A program made the position numbers and the translations under genes. The notes below the pieces were generated by a model that did no database searches, was not told the DNA's origin, and saw nothing but the letters and a program-made list of their open reading frames with translations. From SZUA-547 sp963669265 (GTDB lineage Bacteria; Pseudomonadota; Alphaproteobacteria; Rhodobacterales; Rhodobacteraceae), in NCBI GenBank assembly GCA_963669265.1, contig OY769916.1, forward strand, positions 3,100,001 to 3,164,000: a stretch of DNA of 64,000 nt, in the 5' to 3' direction. Positions 42,851 to 51,543 of the stretch are shown here, in pieces. Positions within the stretch are counted from its first letter, which is position 1. The number at the start of each line of letters is the position of its first letter.

Positions 42851-43825
42851 ATGCGCCGCCCCTCTCGGAATATCGAGATCTTCTCCATGTCCGCGCTCGA
42901 CGTGCTGGCCATGGCGACCGGGGCGTTCGTGGTCATCGTCACGTTGATGCTGCCCTATTACCAGCGCACGCTGGATGCGGAGGCGGACACGGAAAAGGCC
43001 CTGCAAGGGACCGCGACGGCGGAGGCGCGGCGCGCCGCGATCGAAGAGAACACCGCCTCTCTCAACGCGTCGGCGGGCGAGATCGAGAGCCAGGTGGAGG
43101 CCGCCGCCGCAAAAAACGCGGCGCTTGAAGAACAGATCGCCGAGGTCAAGATCAAGGTCGGCCAGTTGCAGGCGCTGGCGGCGCGTCCCGTGTCCCCCCG
43201 CAAAGACCCGCGCAAGACGGCGCAAAGCGCGGTGATAAAGGAGCTGGACGTGGTGTTCGTCATGGACACCACCGTCTCGATGCGCCCGGCGATGCGCGAC
43301 CTGTCGCTGTCGCTGCGCGGCATCGTCAACGTGCTGGAGCGTCTGGTCCCCTCGGTGCGGATCGGCTTTGTCTCCTACACCGACGCCGACACCGGTTATC
43401 GGCCGGTCCATGCGATGCCGTTGACCGACACCAAGACGGGACTCAACCGGGTGCTGGGCTTCGTCGCCGGATTGCGCCCGCCCCCTAGCGGCAGCCGCAC
43501 CATCGACGAGGATATGGAGTTGGGCATGAACCGGGCGATCGGCATGAACTGGCGACGCTCCGGCAAACAGGTGATGATCGTGATCGGCGATGCGCGGCCC
43601 CATCGGCAGGATCGCGGCACCGCGATGCGCATGGCGCAGAGCTTCCGCGCCTCCGGCCCCAAGCGGGCGGTCTCCACCCTCTTTGTCTCCACGCCGTCCT
43701 CGCGGCGCAGGGGGGACGTGGCGCGCCCCTATTTCAGCCAGCTCGCAGGCGTCGGCGGCGGCGCATTCAACGACCATACCGGCCGCATGTTCGAGAGCAT
43801 TATTCTGTCGGTGCTGGTGGAGTAG
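42851..43825 (+). CDS. TolR/MotB-like single-helix protein with vWA domain (second of two)
   Basis: 324 residues, same length and plan as the gene at 41516 but clearly diverged. N-terminal helix (about 15-37) begins SMSALDVLAMATGAFVV, with D17 at the ion-binding position. Coiled coil about 45-110. vWA domain about 130-324 with DTTVSM (139-144). The GGGDxPE loop of the first protein is replaced here by a Pro/Ser-rich loop (PPPSGSRTIDED). Two different partner helices next to one channel protein suggest an asymmetric (heterodimeric) stator, unlike homodimeric TolR or MotB. Confidence 0.82.
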   Translation: MRRPSRNIEIFSMSALDVLAMATGAFVVIVTLMLPYYQRTLDAEADTEKALQGTATAEARRAAIEENTASLNASAGEIESQVEAAAAKNAALEEQIAEVKIKVGQLQALAARPVSPRKDPRKTAQSAVIKELDVVFVMDTTVSMRPAMRDLSLSLRGIVNVLERLVPSVRIGFVSYTDADTGYRPVHAMPLTDTKTGLNRVLGFVAGLRPPPSGSRTIDEDMELGMNRAIGMNWRRSGKQVMIVIGDARPHRQDRGTAMRMAQSFRASGPKRAVSTLFVSTPSSRRRGDVARPYFSQLAGVGGGAFNDHTGRMFESIILSVLVE

Positions 43826-43930
43826 CGGCGCTCCGCCGCGCAAGCGGTTGAGTCTGCGCCGATCCTTTGGTCAAATTGCCTGCGGCCAAGCGCGGCGACG
43901 CATCTGATAGCCAATCGAAGGGGATGGGAT

Positions 43931-44734
43931 ATGGGCCTCGGTTTGCTTCGGGAAGTGCCGATCTGGATCTGGGCGCCGATCATTTTCGGCTTCCTCCGGG
44001 TCGCCTTTGCGATGGGCACCCATCTGGGACGGCGGGAACGCGAACGTTTGGGCGCGGAGAATATCGGCACCGGCGGTCAGGTGACGCTCGGCGCCATGCT
44101 GGCCCTGTTGGGTTTGTTGCTGGCCTTCACCTATTCCTTCGCACTCAATCGGGCCGACGCCCGCAAGGTCGCGCTGGTCGAAGAGACCAACGCCATCGGC
44201 ACCGCCTACCAATGGGCGGATCTTGCGGCGGAGCCTGCGCGCACGGAGTTGCAGACGCGGCTGCTGGACTATGCGAAGACCCGGATCATCACTCCCGAAG
44301 CGTTGAGCGACGACGATAAGCTGGCCGAAGCGCTGGCGCGATCCCTTGACGCGCTAGATCGCATCTGGCCCGCCACCAAGGCCGCGATCGGCGAAGAGCC
44401 CCGCGGCCCTGTTCAGGCGGCCACGGTCGCGGCGGTCATCGAGGTGGGCGACGTCAGCACGATCCGCATCGCGGCAGGCTCTTACCGTATCCCGCATATC
44501 GTCATGGGGATGTTGCTGCTGGTGATGTTTCTCGCGCTGATGCTGGTGGCCTATCGCGCGGCCAAGCATGACAGCGTGTCGTTGATCCGGTCCAGAGCGT
44601 TCGCGCTGGTGCTGACCGCGCTGATCCTGGTCATTCTCGATTTCGACAGGCCGCAGGCCGGGTTCATCCAGATCAACGAACACAGTCTGCTCGCGCTGAT
44701 CGACGCGATGGAGAAGGATCTGGCCGATCGGTAG
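43931..44734 (+). CDS. Bestrophin-like (DUF4239) membrane protein
   Basis: 267 residues. Helices near 8-30, 50-72, 190-212 and 220-240. The DUF4239 pattern is seen in GAMLALLGLLLAFTYSFAL followed by VEETNAIGTAYQWADL, and again in the C-terminal helix pair. The family is described as bestrophin-like and may be a channel, but no role is proven. It starts 105 bases after the second vWA gene and ends just before a rho-independent terminator, so it probably belongs to the same transcript. Confidence 0.75.
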   Translation: MGLGLLREVPIWIWAPIIFGFLRVAFAMGTHLGRRERERLGAENIGTGGQVTLGAMLALLGLLLAFTYSFALNRADARKVALVEETNAIGTAYQWADLAAEPARTELQTRLLDYAKTRIITPEALSDDDKLAEALARSLDALDRIWPATKAAIGEEPRGPVQAATVAAVIEVGDVSTIRIAAGSYRIPHIVMGMLLLVMFLALMLVAYRAAKHDSVSLIRSRAFALVLTALILVILDFDRPQAGFIQINEHSLLALIDAMEKDLADR

Positions 44735-44748
44735 GCGCAGATCTGGTC

Positions 44749-44780
44749 GCGGCGGGGCGCTTAGGCCCGCGCCGCTTTTT
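44749..44780 (+). terminator. Rho-independent terminator of the kinase/motor operon
   Basis: Stem GCGGCG-GGGC with GCCC-(G)-CGCCGC, 10 pairs with one bulged G, loop GCTTAG, followed by five T (44776-44780). It ends the plus-strand operon 14 bases past the DUF4239 stop. Confidence 0.8.
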
Positions 44781-44793
44781 CTGGCCCGCAGGA

Positions 44794-46299
44794 CTATCCG
44801 AGCACGGGGATCGTGAATTCGGGATCGTGGCGCACGCCGCTGCCCGGCCAGCGCGTCGTCACCATCTTCTGACGGGTGTAGAACCGCACGCCCTCTTCGC
44901 CATGCATGTGGTGATCGCCAAAGAGGGACGCTTTCCAGCCGCCAAAGCTGTGAAACGCCATCGGCACCGGGATCGGCACGTTGACGCCGACCATCCCGAC
45001 CTCGATATCGCGTGAGAAAGCGCGCGCGGCGTCGCCGTCGCGGGTGAAGATGGCCACCCCGTTCGCCTTGTCATGGGCGTGAACCAGATCGACCGCCGCC
45101 TTATAGTCCGGCCGGCGAACCACAGAGAGGACCGGGCCGAAGATCTCTTCCTTCCAGATCGACATGTTGGTCTCGACCCGGTCGATCAGGGTCGGCCCGA
45201 CGAAATATCCGTTCTCGTAGCCCTGCTTGTCGACCGTATAACCGCGCCCGTCCAGGACCACATTCGCGCCGTCCGCCTCGCCCGCGTCGATATAGCCGTT
45301 CACCCGGTCGCGCGCCTCGGCGGTGATCAGCGGACCCATCTCAGACTCCGCATCCATGCCCGGCCCGACTTTCAGCCCGTTCATCATCGGAACCAGCCGC
45401 TCAACCAGCGCGTCCGCCACCGCCTCGGTGACCGGCACCGCGACCGAGACCGCCATGCAGCGCTCGCCCGCCGAGCCCATCGAGGCGCCGAAGATCGCGC
45501 TGGCGGCCATGTCGAGATCCGCGTCAGGCATGATGATGGCGTGGTTCTTTGCGCCGCCCAAGGCCTGCACGCGTTTTCCGCGCTTGGTGCCTTCGGTGTA
45601 AATGTAATGCGCGATCGGCGTCGAGCCGACGAAGCTGATCGCCTTGACGTCAGGGTTCTCGATCAGCGCGTCGACCGCCTCCTTATCGCCCTGAACGACA
45701 TTATAGGCGCCGTCCGGCAACCCCGCCTCGGTCAGCCATTCGGCGATCAGGAGCGAAGCGGAGGGGTCGCGCTCGGACGGTTTGTGAATGAAGGTGTTGC
45801 CGCAGACGAGGGCGACCGGAAACATCCACATCGGCACCATGGCGGGGAAGTTGAATGGGGTGATCCCCGCGACGACGCCCAGCGGCTGGCGGGTGGCGAT
45901 GCAATCGACGCCGGCGCCGATCTGCTCGGAATACTGACCTTTCAGAAGATGTGGCGCGCCGGTGGCGAACTCCACGACTTCCAGCCCGCGCGTGACCTCG
46001 CCACGCGCGTCCTCCAGAGTCTTGCCATGCTCGACGGTGATGGCTTCGGCCAATGTGTCGGCGCGCTCGATCAGAATAGCCTTGAACCGGTCCATGACCC
46101 GGGCGCGCCGCAGCGACGGGCTGTCCGCCCACGCCGGAAAGGCGGCCTTGGCGGAGGCGACGGCCGCATCGACCTCGGCGGCGCTCGCAAGCGCCACGTC
46201 GCCCTCCTGTGCGCCGGTCGCCGGGTTGAAGACCGGCGCGGAGCGGCCAGACGCGCCCTCGACCCGGGCGCCGCTGATGTAATGGGAAATCGTGCTCAT
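44794..46299 (-). CDS. mmsA: CoA-acylating methylmalonate-semialdehyde dehydrogenase
   Basis: 501 residues from ATG 46299 (AGGAGGAG upstream); a longer frame adds a leader without ribosome site. Aldehyde-dehydrogenase fold with the MmsA/IolA features: VAGITPFNFPAMVPMWM, the cofactor loop FIHKPSERDPSASLL, and catalytic Cys in GSAGERCMAVS. It converts methylmalonate semialdehyde to propionyl-CoA with NAD and CoA, the last step of valine and pyrimidine catabolism, or malonate semialdehyde to acetyl-CoA in inositol breakdown. No other valine or inositol genes are adjacent. Confidence 0.92.
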   Translation of the reverse strand: MSTISHYISGARVEGASGRSAPVFNPATGAQEGDVALASAAEVDAAVASAKAAFPAWADSPSLRRARVMDRFKAILIERADTLAEAITVEHGKTLEDARGEVTRGLEVVEFATGAPHLLKGQYSEQIGAGVDCIATRQPLGVVAGITPFNFPAMVPMWMFPVALVCGNTFIHKPSERDPSASLLIAEWLTEAGLPDGAYNVVQGDKEAVDALIENPDVKAISFVGSTPIAHYIYTEGTKRGKRVQALGGAKNHAIIMPDADLDMAASAIFGASMGSAGERCMAVSVAVPVTEAVADALVERLVPMMNGLKVGPGMDAESEMGPLITAEARDRVNGYIDAGEADGANVVLDGRGYTVDKQGYENGYFVGPTLIDRVETNMSIWKEEIFGPVLSVVRRPDYKAAVDLVHAHDKANGVAIFTRDGDAARAFSRDIEVGMVGVNVPIPVPMAFHSFGGWKASLFGDHHMHGEEGVRFYTRQKMVTTRWPGSGVRHDPEFTIPVLG

Positions 46300-46451
46300 G
46301 GCTGTCTCCTCCTGCAACCGGTTGCAACCGGTCATGTTCTCTAATGTGGAACTCGCCGAGAGGATAGCGGAAATCGCCAAGAAAGCACCCGGAAGCGCGT
46401 CTCGGGCGAAATAGGGGGGGGCTCGCGCAGTCGCTCAAGGGGATGTCGTTG

Positions 46452-47432
46452 CTAGGCGACGCCGGGCACGACCTCCCAGGCGACGCCGGCGTCGTCCAGC
46501 GCCCGCACGTCCCAGGCCGGGTCGCCGCCCTTCAGAAACGCCGCGAGCGCACCGCGCTTGGCCGCCGCCGTCATCAGGTCGGTGATCTTGTCTTGTGGCC
46601 AAGGCGATGCGCCGGGCGCGCCGCCGGTGAACACCCGCTCGGCGTCGCGGCGGGCGAGCTCCAACAGGTCCGGCTCGACCGTCTCGTCATAATAGATGAC
46701 ATCGGCCTCCTGCAGCCGCTGCACGGCCCGCAGGGTCACCAGATCACGCGGACCCGGTCCGACGCCGATCAGGCTGACGAACCCGTCGCGTTTGTCCGGC
46801 GGCCCGCCCGCCGCAATCGCGTCCTTGATCAGCTTCGCGGCCTCACGCTCCCGCCCCGCTGCGTGGGCGCGTCTGGGGGGGCCGTCGAACGCCCAGCGCC
46901 AGAGCGCGCGGCGCATGCCCGGCGACAGGCGCATGGCCACCGCTTCGCGGGTGCGGGCGGCCAGCGCGACAAGCTCTCCCAGCCGGGGCTCCAGCAACTC
47001 CTCCAGCCGGGTTTTGATCTGCCGGGCGAGGACGGGGGCGGCGCCCTCGGTCCCGATTGCGATCACCAGCGGATCGCGGTCGACGATGGAGGGGGTGAGG
47101 GCGTCGCAAAGTTTCGGCTGATCGACCACGTTCACCAGCGCGCCCGCCTCCTTCGCCAGCGCATGAAGCGCGGCGTCCAGGCCGGGACAGCCCGAGGCCA
47201 CGAAGACCAGCGCCGAGTCTTTGAAGAGATCAGGCGTGATCGGGCCCTGTCGCCATGCGATCTGACCGTCCGTCGCCAACCCCGCCAGTTCCGGGTCCAG
47301 CGCCAGCGCGGCGATCTCGATCCGGGCGTCGGTCTTCAGCGCCAGCCGGGTCTTCTGCGCCGCCTGTTCGCCGCCGCCGCAGATCAAGATGCGGCGGCCG
47401 CTGGTCGTCAGGAACATCGGAAAGGTTTTCAA
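46452..47432 (-). CDS. cysG: Siroheme synthase with clipped methyltransferase domain
   Basis: 326 residues from a TTG (47432) with GGAGA upstream; an ATG five codons in is the alternative. About 1-205 is the precorrin-2 dehydrogenase/ferrochelatase half (GRRILICGGGEQAAQKTRLAL). About 210-326 begins a uroporphyrinogen-III methyltransferase domain (LIGVGPGPRDLVTLRAVQRLQEAD) but stops at VVPGVA, roughly half the usual length. Its GGDP loop continues with WDVRALDD rather than the normal FGR. E. coli CysG is 457 residues. The methylation step therefore probably relies on a separate CobA-like enzyme. Starts 13 bases after the trpD2-like stop. Confidence 0.8.
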   Translation of the reverse strand: MKTFPMFLTTSGRRILICGGGEQAAQKTRLALKTDARIEIAALALDPELAGLATDGQIAWRQGPITPDLFKDSALVFVASGCPGLDAALHALAKEAGALVNVVDQPKLCDALTPSIVDRDPLVIAIGTEGAAPVLARQIKTRLEELLEPRLGELVALAARTREAVAMRLSPGMRRALWRWAFDGPPRRAHAAGREREAAKLIKDAIAAGGPPDKRDGFVSLIGVGPGPRDLVTLRAVQRLQEADVIYYDETVEPDLLELARRDAERVFTGGAPGASPWPQDKITDLMTAAAKRGALAAFLKGGDPAWDVRALDDAGVAWEVVPGVA

Positions 47433-47445
47433 GGAGGTCTCCGGT

Positions 47446-48441
47446 TCAGGCGGCGCGCGCCGCGGCCCGGTCGCGCCAAAGGGTCCGGGCCATGTCTTCG
47501 GCGGCTGGCAGATCGCCGGTCGCGCCCGCGGTGTAAAGCGCCGCCGCCGCCGTTCCGATCACCGTGGCCTCGGCGAACGGGTCGCGCCGCGCGCCGGACC
47601 AAAGCGCGGTCAGATGCGCCGGATCCGCCTCCGGGTCGGCGAGACGCCGCGTCTCTTCCAGCAGGGGCGGCGCGGCGATCTCGGCGGGTTTTCCGTCGCG
47701 CAGGCCATAGAGCGAGACGGTTTTGGCCGGATGGCGCTCAAACTCTCCGCCTCCGCCTTTGAGCACCGACAGATTGCGCTGCCCCAAAAGCCGCCCCGCG
47801 TCCTGCTGCAATTCCCGGTAGGAAGGATGAAACACGCCCTGAACCGTGGTCGCGGCGCAAGCCGGGTTGGAGACCCTGAGCGCGGTGTTGATCGCCGAGC
47901 GCAGGCCCAGAACGTCGCGCAGGCGGAGCACCCGCAGTGCCTCCCGATCCAGCGCTTCAAGCGGCAGATAGGCGAGGCCGTCCGCCTTCAGCGCCGCTCG
48001 CGCCGCCGCCGGGCTATCCACGACGTGGGCGCCAACGGCGTCGAGCGCGCTGCGCACATCGGCGACCGCCGCCTGATGCGAATTCCAGCCATGAACCAGC
48101 ACCGGCCGCCCTGATTGGGCCACTAATTTGGCCGCGCAGAGGAACCACGGCGGGCCGCGCGTGCGACCGGCCGCGTAAGAGGGCCAGTCGATCATTTCGG
48201 GAAAGGCCGCGCCGAGTTCTCGCCAAGGGGCCTGGCGGGCGCGGAGCGCGTCGACGAAGCCGGCGATCTCCTCCGCCGTCTCGCCGCGATAGCGCATCAG
48301 CATCAGCAGCGCGCCGACCGCTTCCGGCGCGGCGTCGCCTGAGAGGATCAGGCCCATCGCCTCCGCCGCTTCATCACGGGTCAGGTTGCGGGCGCGCGAC
48401 GGGCCTCGCCCCATCGCCCGGACAAACGCGGCGAGGCTCAC
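47446..48441 (-). CDS. TrpD2/YbiB-type glycosyltransferase-family-3 protein
   Basis: 331 residues from a GTG. Two-domain fold of the anthranilate phosphoribosyltransferase superfamily: an N-terminal helical part (NLTRDEAAEAMGLILSG, ALLMLMRYRGETAEE) and a larger alpha/beta part (VFHPSYRELQ, NLSVLKGGGGEFERHPAKT). The trp-operon enzyme would have the pyrophosphate loop GTGGD, which is absent here. This matches YbiB/TrpD2 proteins that bind nucleic acid and have been linked to stress responses rather than tryptophan synthesis. Directly upstream of the siroheme synthase, a pairing I recall in related bacteria near nitrate/sulfite assimilation genes. Confidence 0.82.
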   Translation of the reverse strand: MSLAAFVRAMGRGPSRARNLTRDEAAEAMGLILSGDAAPEAVGALLMLMRYRGETAEEIAGFVDALRARQAPWRELGAAFPEMIDWPSYAAGRTRGPPWFLCAAKLVAQSGRPVLVHGWNSHQAAVADVRSALDAVGAHVVDSPAAARAALKADGLAYLPLEALDREALRVLRLRDVLGLRSAINTALRVSNPACAATTVQGVFHPSYRELQQDAGRLLGQRNLSVLKGGGGEFERHPAKTVSLYGLRDGKPAEIAAPPLLEETRRLADPEADPAHLTALWSGARRDPFAEATVIGTAAAALYTAGATGDLPAAEDMARTLWRDRAAARAA

Positions 48442-48523
48442 GAGGCGGCCCTTAAAATCGGAGAACGATTTGATTTCATGCGGCTAATGTAGCGCGCCCG
48501 GCGCGAAACCCAAGGCGTCGGTG

Positions 48524-49219
48524 TCAAAGCGAGACGAGTCGACGCGCATCCTCCTCCGCGAGGGCGTCCTTGGCCCCTTCAAGCACCACCGAGCCGCGAT
48601 CCAGCACATAGATCCGGTCCGCCAGCTCCCAGGCGAAATCGAAGAATTGCTCGACCAGAACGATCGCCATATCGCCGCGCGCGCGCAACGTGCGGATCGC
48701 CGCGCCGATATCCTTGATGATCGACGGCTGGATGCCTTCCGTCGGCTCATCGAGCAGCAGCAGGTTCGGCCGGGTCGTCAGGGCGCGACCGATCGCGAGT
48801 TGCTGCTGCTGCCCACCCGAAAGATCGCCGCCCCGTCGCTTGGTCATCTTGTTGAGGACGGGGAAAAGCTCGAACACCTCGTCCGGGATATGACGCTGGG
48901 CGCGGGGCAGGCCCGCGAAACCTGTCTCCAGATTTTCCTTCACCGTCAGCAACGGAAAAATCTCCCGGCCCTGCGGCACGAATCCCATTCCGGCGCGGGC
49001 GCGCTCATTGGGGCGCGCGCGGGTCAGGTCGCGTCCGTCCCATTCCACCGCGCCGCTTTCGATCGCTTGCTGCCCCATAATCGCGCGGATCAGCGAGGTC
49101 TTGCCGACGCCATTGCGGCCCATCACGCAAGTCACCTCGCCCGGTTTGGCGACCATGGAGATATCGCGCAGCGTGTGCGCCGCCCCGTAATAGAGTTCGA
49201 TATTCGATACGTTGAGCAT
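48524..49219 (-). CDS. urtE: Urea ABC transporter ATPase UrtE
   Basis: 231 residues. LivF-like ATPase with Walker A GRNGVGKTSLI, signature LSGGQQQQLAIGRALT and Walker B LLLDEPTEGIQPSII; the EGIQPSII after Walker B is characteristic of UrtE. Its stop-start junction with urtD is immediate (urtD ends at 49220), so it is translationally coupled. Last gene of urtABCDE, which imports urea as a nitrogen source. Confidence 0.93.
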   Translation of the reverse strand: MLNVSNIELYYGAAHTLRDISMVAKPGEVTCVMGRNGVGKTSLIRAIMGQQAIESGAVEWDGRDLTRARPNERARAGMGFVPQGREIFPLLTVKENLETGFAGLPRAQRHIPDEVFELFPVLNKMTKRRGGDLSGGQQQQLAIGRALTTRPNLLLLDEPTEGIQPSIIKDIGAAIRTLRARGDMAIVLVEQFFDFAWELADRIYVLDRGSVVLEGAKDALAEEDARRLVSL

Positions 49220-49972
49220 TCAGCGCCCCAGATAAACGTCGATGACTTTGGGATCGGCGCTGACATGGTCGATGGACCCCTCCGCCAGCACGGACCCTTC
49301 ATGCAGCACCGTGACCTTCACGCCGAGGGCGCGCACGAAATCCATGTCATGCTCGACCACCATCACCGTGTGCTCGCCCGCCACGCGTTTCAGCAGTTCG
49401 GCGGTCTGCATGGTCTCCGCATCGGTCATCCCGGCGGCGGGTTCGTCCACCAAAAGCACTTTCGGGTCCTGCGCCAGCAGCATGCCGATCTCCAGCCACT
49501 GCTTCTGCCCATGGCTGAGCGCGGCGGCTTTCTCATGTCGCCGGTCGCTGAGGCGGATCAGATCGAGCAAGTCATCGATCCGCGTCTGCTCCGCCTTGGT
49601 GCGGCGGGCGAACAAGAGGTCGAACACGCCCCGCGCGCCTTTCAACGACAGCAGCAGGTTGTCCTCAATCGTGTGGGTCTCAAACACGGTCGGCTTCTGG
49701 AACTTCCGCCCAACGCCCATTCGCGCGATTCCTGCCTCGTCATGCTTGGTCAGGTCCACGTCGCCCGCGAAGATCACTTCGCCTTTGTCGGGGCGGGTCT
49801 TGCCGGTGATGATGTCCATCATCGTGGTCTTGCCGGCGCCGTTTGGGCCGACCACGGCGCGCATCTCGCCCTCTTCAAGCACCATGGAGAGGTCGTTGAT
49901 CGCCTTAAACCCGTCGAAGGAGACGGAGACGCCGTCGAGATAGAGCATGGAATCGGCGGTCGAGACGGACAT
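49220..49972 (-). CDS. urtD: Urea ABC transporter ATPase UrtD
   Basis: 250 residues. LivG-like ATPase with Walker A GPNGAGKTTMMD, signature LSHGQKQWLEIGMLLA and Walker B VLLVDEPAAGMTDAE. The GKTRPD and SHGQKQWLEIGM motifs are typical of UrtD. It begins 4 bases after the urtC stop. Confidence 0.93.
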   Translation of the reverse strand: MSVSTADSMLYLDGVSVSFDGFKAINDLSMVLEEGEMRAVVGPNGAGKTTMMDIITGKTRPDKGEVIFAGDVDLTKHDEAGIARMGVGRKFQKPTVFETHTIEDNLLLSLKGARGVFDLLFARRTKAEQTRIDDLLDLIRLSDRRHEKAAALSHGQKQWLEIGMLLAQDPKVLLVDEPAAGMTDAETMQTAELLKRVAGEHTVMVVEHDMDFVRALGVKVTVLHEGSVLAEGSIDHVSADPKVIDVYLGR

Positions 49973-49976
49973 GCGC

Positions 49977-51140
49977 TTACTCCGCTGGTTGCGGGGCGGT
50001 CGCGGACGGCCCCTGTTGTTCGGTTGGGTCCTTGGGCCTGCGTGAGAACCCTTTCTTCAGACCCATCAACTCAACCAGATCCAACAGTCCGCCCAGCACG
50101 CCGCGCGGCAGGAACAGGGTGACGAAGATGAAGATCGCGCCGAGCGCGAACAGCCAGAACTCCGGCGCCCAGCCTGTCAGCAAGGTTTTGGCGGCGTTGA
50201 CGAGGATCGCGCCGATCACCGCGCCGACCAGCAGCCCCCGCCCGCCGACCGCGACCCAGATCACGATCTCGATGGAGTTGGCGGGGCTGAACTCGCCGGG
50301 ATTGATGATGCCGACCTGCGGCACGTAAAGCGCGCCCGCCACGCCCGCCAGCATGGCCGAAAGGGTGAAGACGAACACCTTGTAGCCTTCCACCCGGTAG
50401 CCGAGGAACCGTGTGCGGGAATCGGCGTCGCGGATCGAGACCAGGATCTTGCCGAGCCGGGATGTGACCACCAATCGGCAGATCACGAAACCCGCGGCCA
50501 GCGCCAGCGCCGACAGCGCGAACAGGCCCGCCCGAGTCGAGTCGCTCTGCAAGTCGTAGCCCAGCACGTCCTTGAAATCGGTCAGGCCGTTATTGCCGCC
50601 GAAGCCCATGTCGTTGCGGAAAAACGCCAGCAGCAACGCGTAGGTCATCGCCTGCGTGATGATGGAGAAATACACCCCTGTCACCCGGCTACGGAAGGCG
50701 AACCAGCCGAAGACGAAGGCCAGCGCGCCGGGAACCAGCGCCACCATCAGGCAGGCGAACCAGAACTGGTCGAAGCCCAGCCAGAACCATGGCAGTTCCC
50801 GCCAGTTCAGGAACACCATGAAGTCGGGCAGGATCGGATTGGCGTAGACGCCGCGGTCGCCGATCTCCCGCATCAGATGCATGCCCATTGCGTAGCCGCC
50901 GAGCGCGAAGAACGCGCCATGGCCGAGGCTGAGAATTCCGCAGAAGCCCCAGATCAGATCGACCGAGATCGCCAGCAGCGCGTAGGTCAGGTACTTGCCC
51001 AGCAGCGCGACGAAGAAACTGGAGAGATGGAAGGGAGAGCTGGCGGGCACATAGAGATTCAGCACGGGCACCAGCGCGGCGACGAGAAGAACCGCCGCCA
51101 GAAACAATAGCGATTTCGTGTCGAGGGCCCGGATCAGCAT
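49977..51140 (-). CDS. urtC: Urea ABC transporter permease UrtC
   Basis: 387 residues, about ten membrane helices, with the branched-chain permease motif GILSLGHGAFFALGGYAMGMHL. The C-terminal 30 residues are a charged, Pro/Gln-rich tail. The gene is preceded by a small periplasmic gene that separates it from urtB, which is unusual for this operon. Confidence 0.92.
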   Translation of the reverse strand: MLIRALDTKSLLFLAAVLLVAALVPVLNLYVPASSPFHLSSFFVALLGKYLTYALLAISVDLIWGFCGILSLGHGAFFALGGYAMGMHLMREIGDRGVYANPILPDFMVFLNWRELPWFWLGFDQFWFACLMVALVPGALAFVFGWFAFRSRVTGVYFSIITQAMTYALLLAFFRNDMGFGGNNGLTDFKDVLGYDLQSDSTRAGLFALSALALAAGFVICRLVVTSRLGKILVSIRDADSRTRFLGYRVEGYKVFVFTLSAMLAGVAGALYVPQVGIINPGEFSPANSIEIVIWVAVGGRGLLVGAVIGAILVNAAKTLLTGWAPEFWLFALGAIFIFVTLFLPRGVLGGLLDLVELMGLKKGFSRRPKDPTEQQGPSATAPQPAE

Positions 51141-51168
51141 ACCAAAGCCCCCGACCGGAGTTCGCCGC

Positions 51169-51447
51169 CTATTTGAAGGAAATCTCGAACTCGCCCTCCT
51201 CGTAGCTCATGAAGCCGACCATGGGCAGATCGCCTATTTCGCTGAACGCATAGACATGCACCGCTTCGTTCGCCACCGAAGCGCGGCAAAAGACCCCTTC
51301 CGCGGCGAGCGCATCCGGACACGTCTCCAGATCCAGATGCACGACGCTCGATTCGAATTCCTCGTAAGTATAGGTCGGCGCATCCGCCGCGATGGCGGCT
51401 GGCGCGGCGAGTAAAATGGCGACGACGGATGTCGGGAGCAGTTTCAT
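51169..51447 (-). CDS. Small periplasmic protein inserted in the urt operon
   Basis: 92 residues with AAGGAGA at good spacing. Signal peptide ends near AIA-A (residue 20). The mature 70 residues contain two Cys (ETCPDAL, VFCRAS), likely a disulfide, and many acidic residues; no known motif. It lies between urtB and urtC on the same strand, 28 bases before urtC. A role in urea capture or sensing is possible but unproved. Confidence 0.6.
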   Translation of the reverse strand: MKLLPTSVVAILLAAPAAIAADAPTYTYEEFESSVVHLDLETCPDALAAEGVFCRASVANEAVHVYAFSEIGDLPMVGFMSYEEGEFEISFK

Positions 51448-51543
51448 TGCAATCTCCTTGGTTTATGTCAGCGAAAATGTGACGTGCGCCTTTTCTGACA
51501 AAAACAGTCGGATATTGCAATATACCTGAGTGAAAGACTCGGA

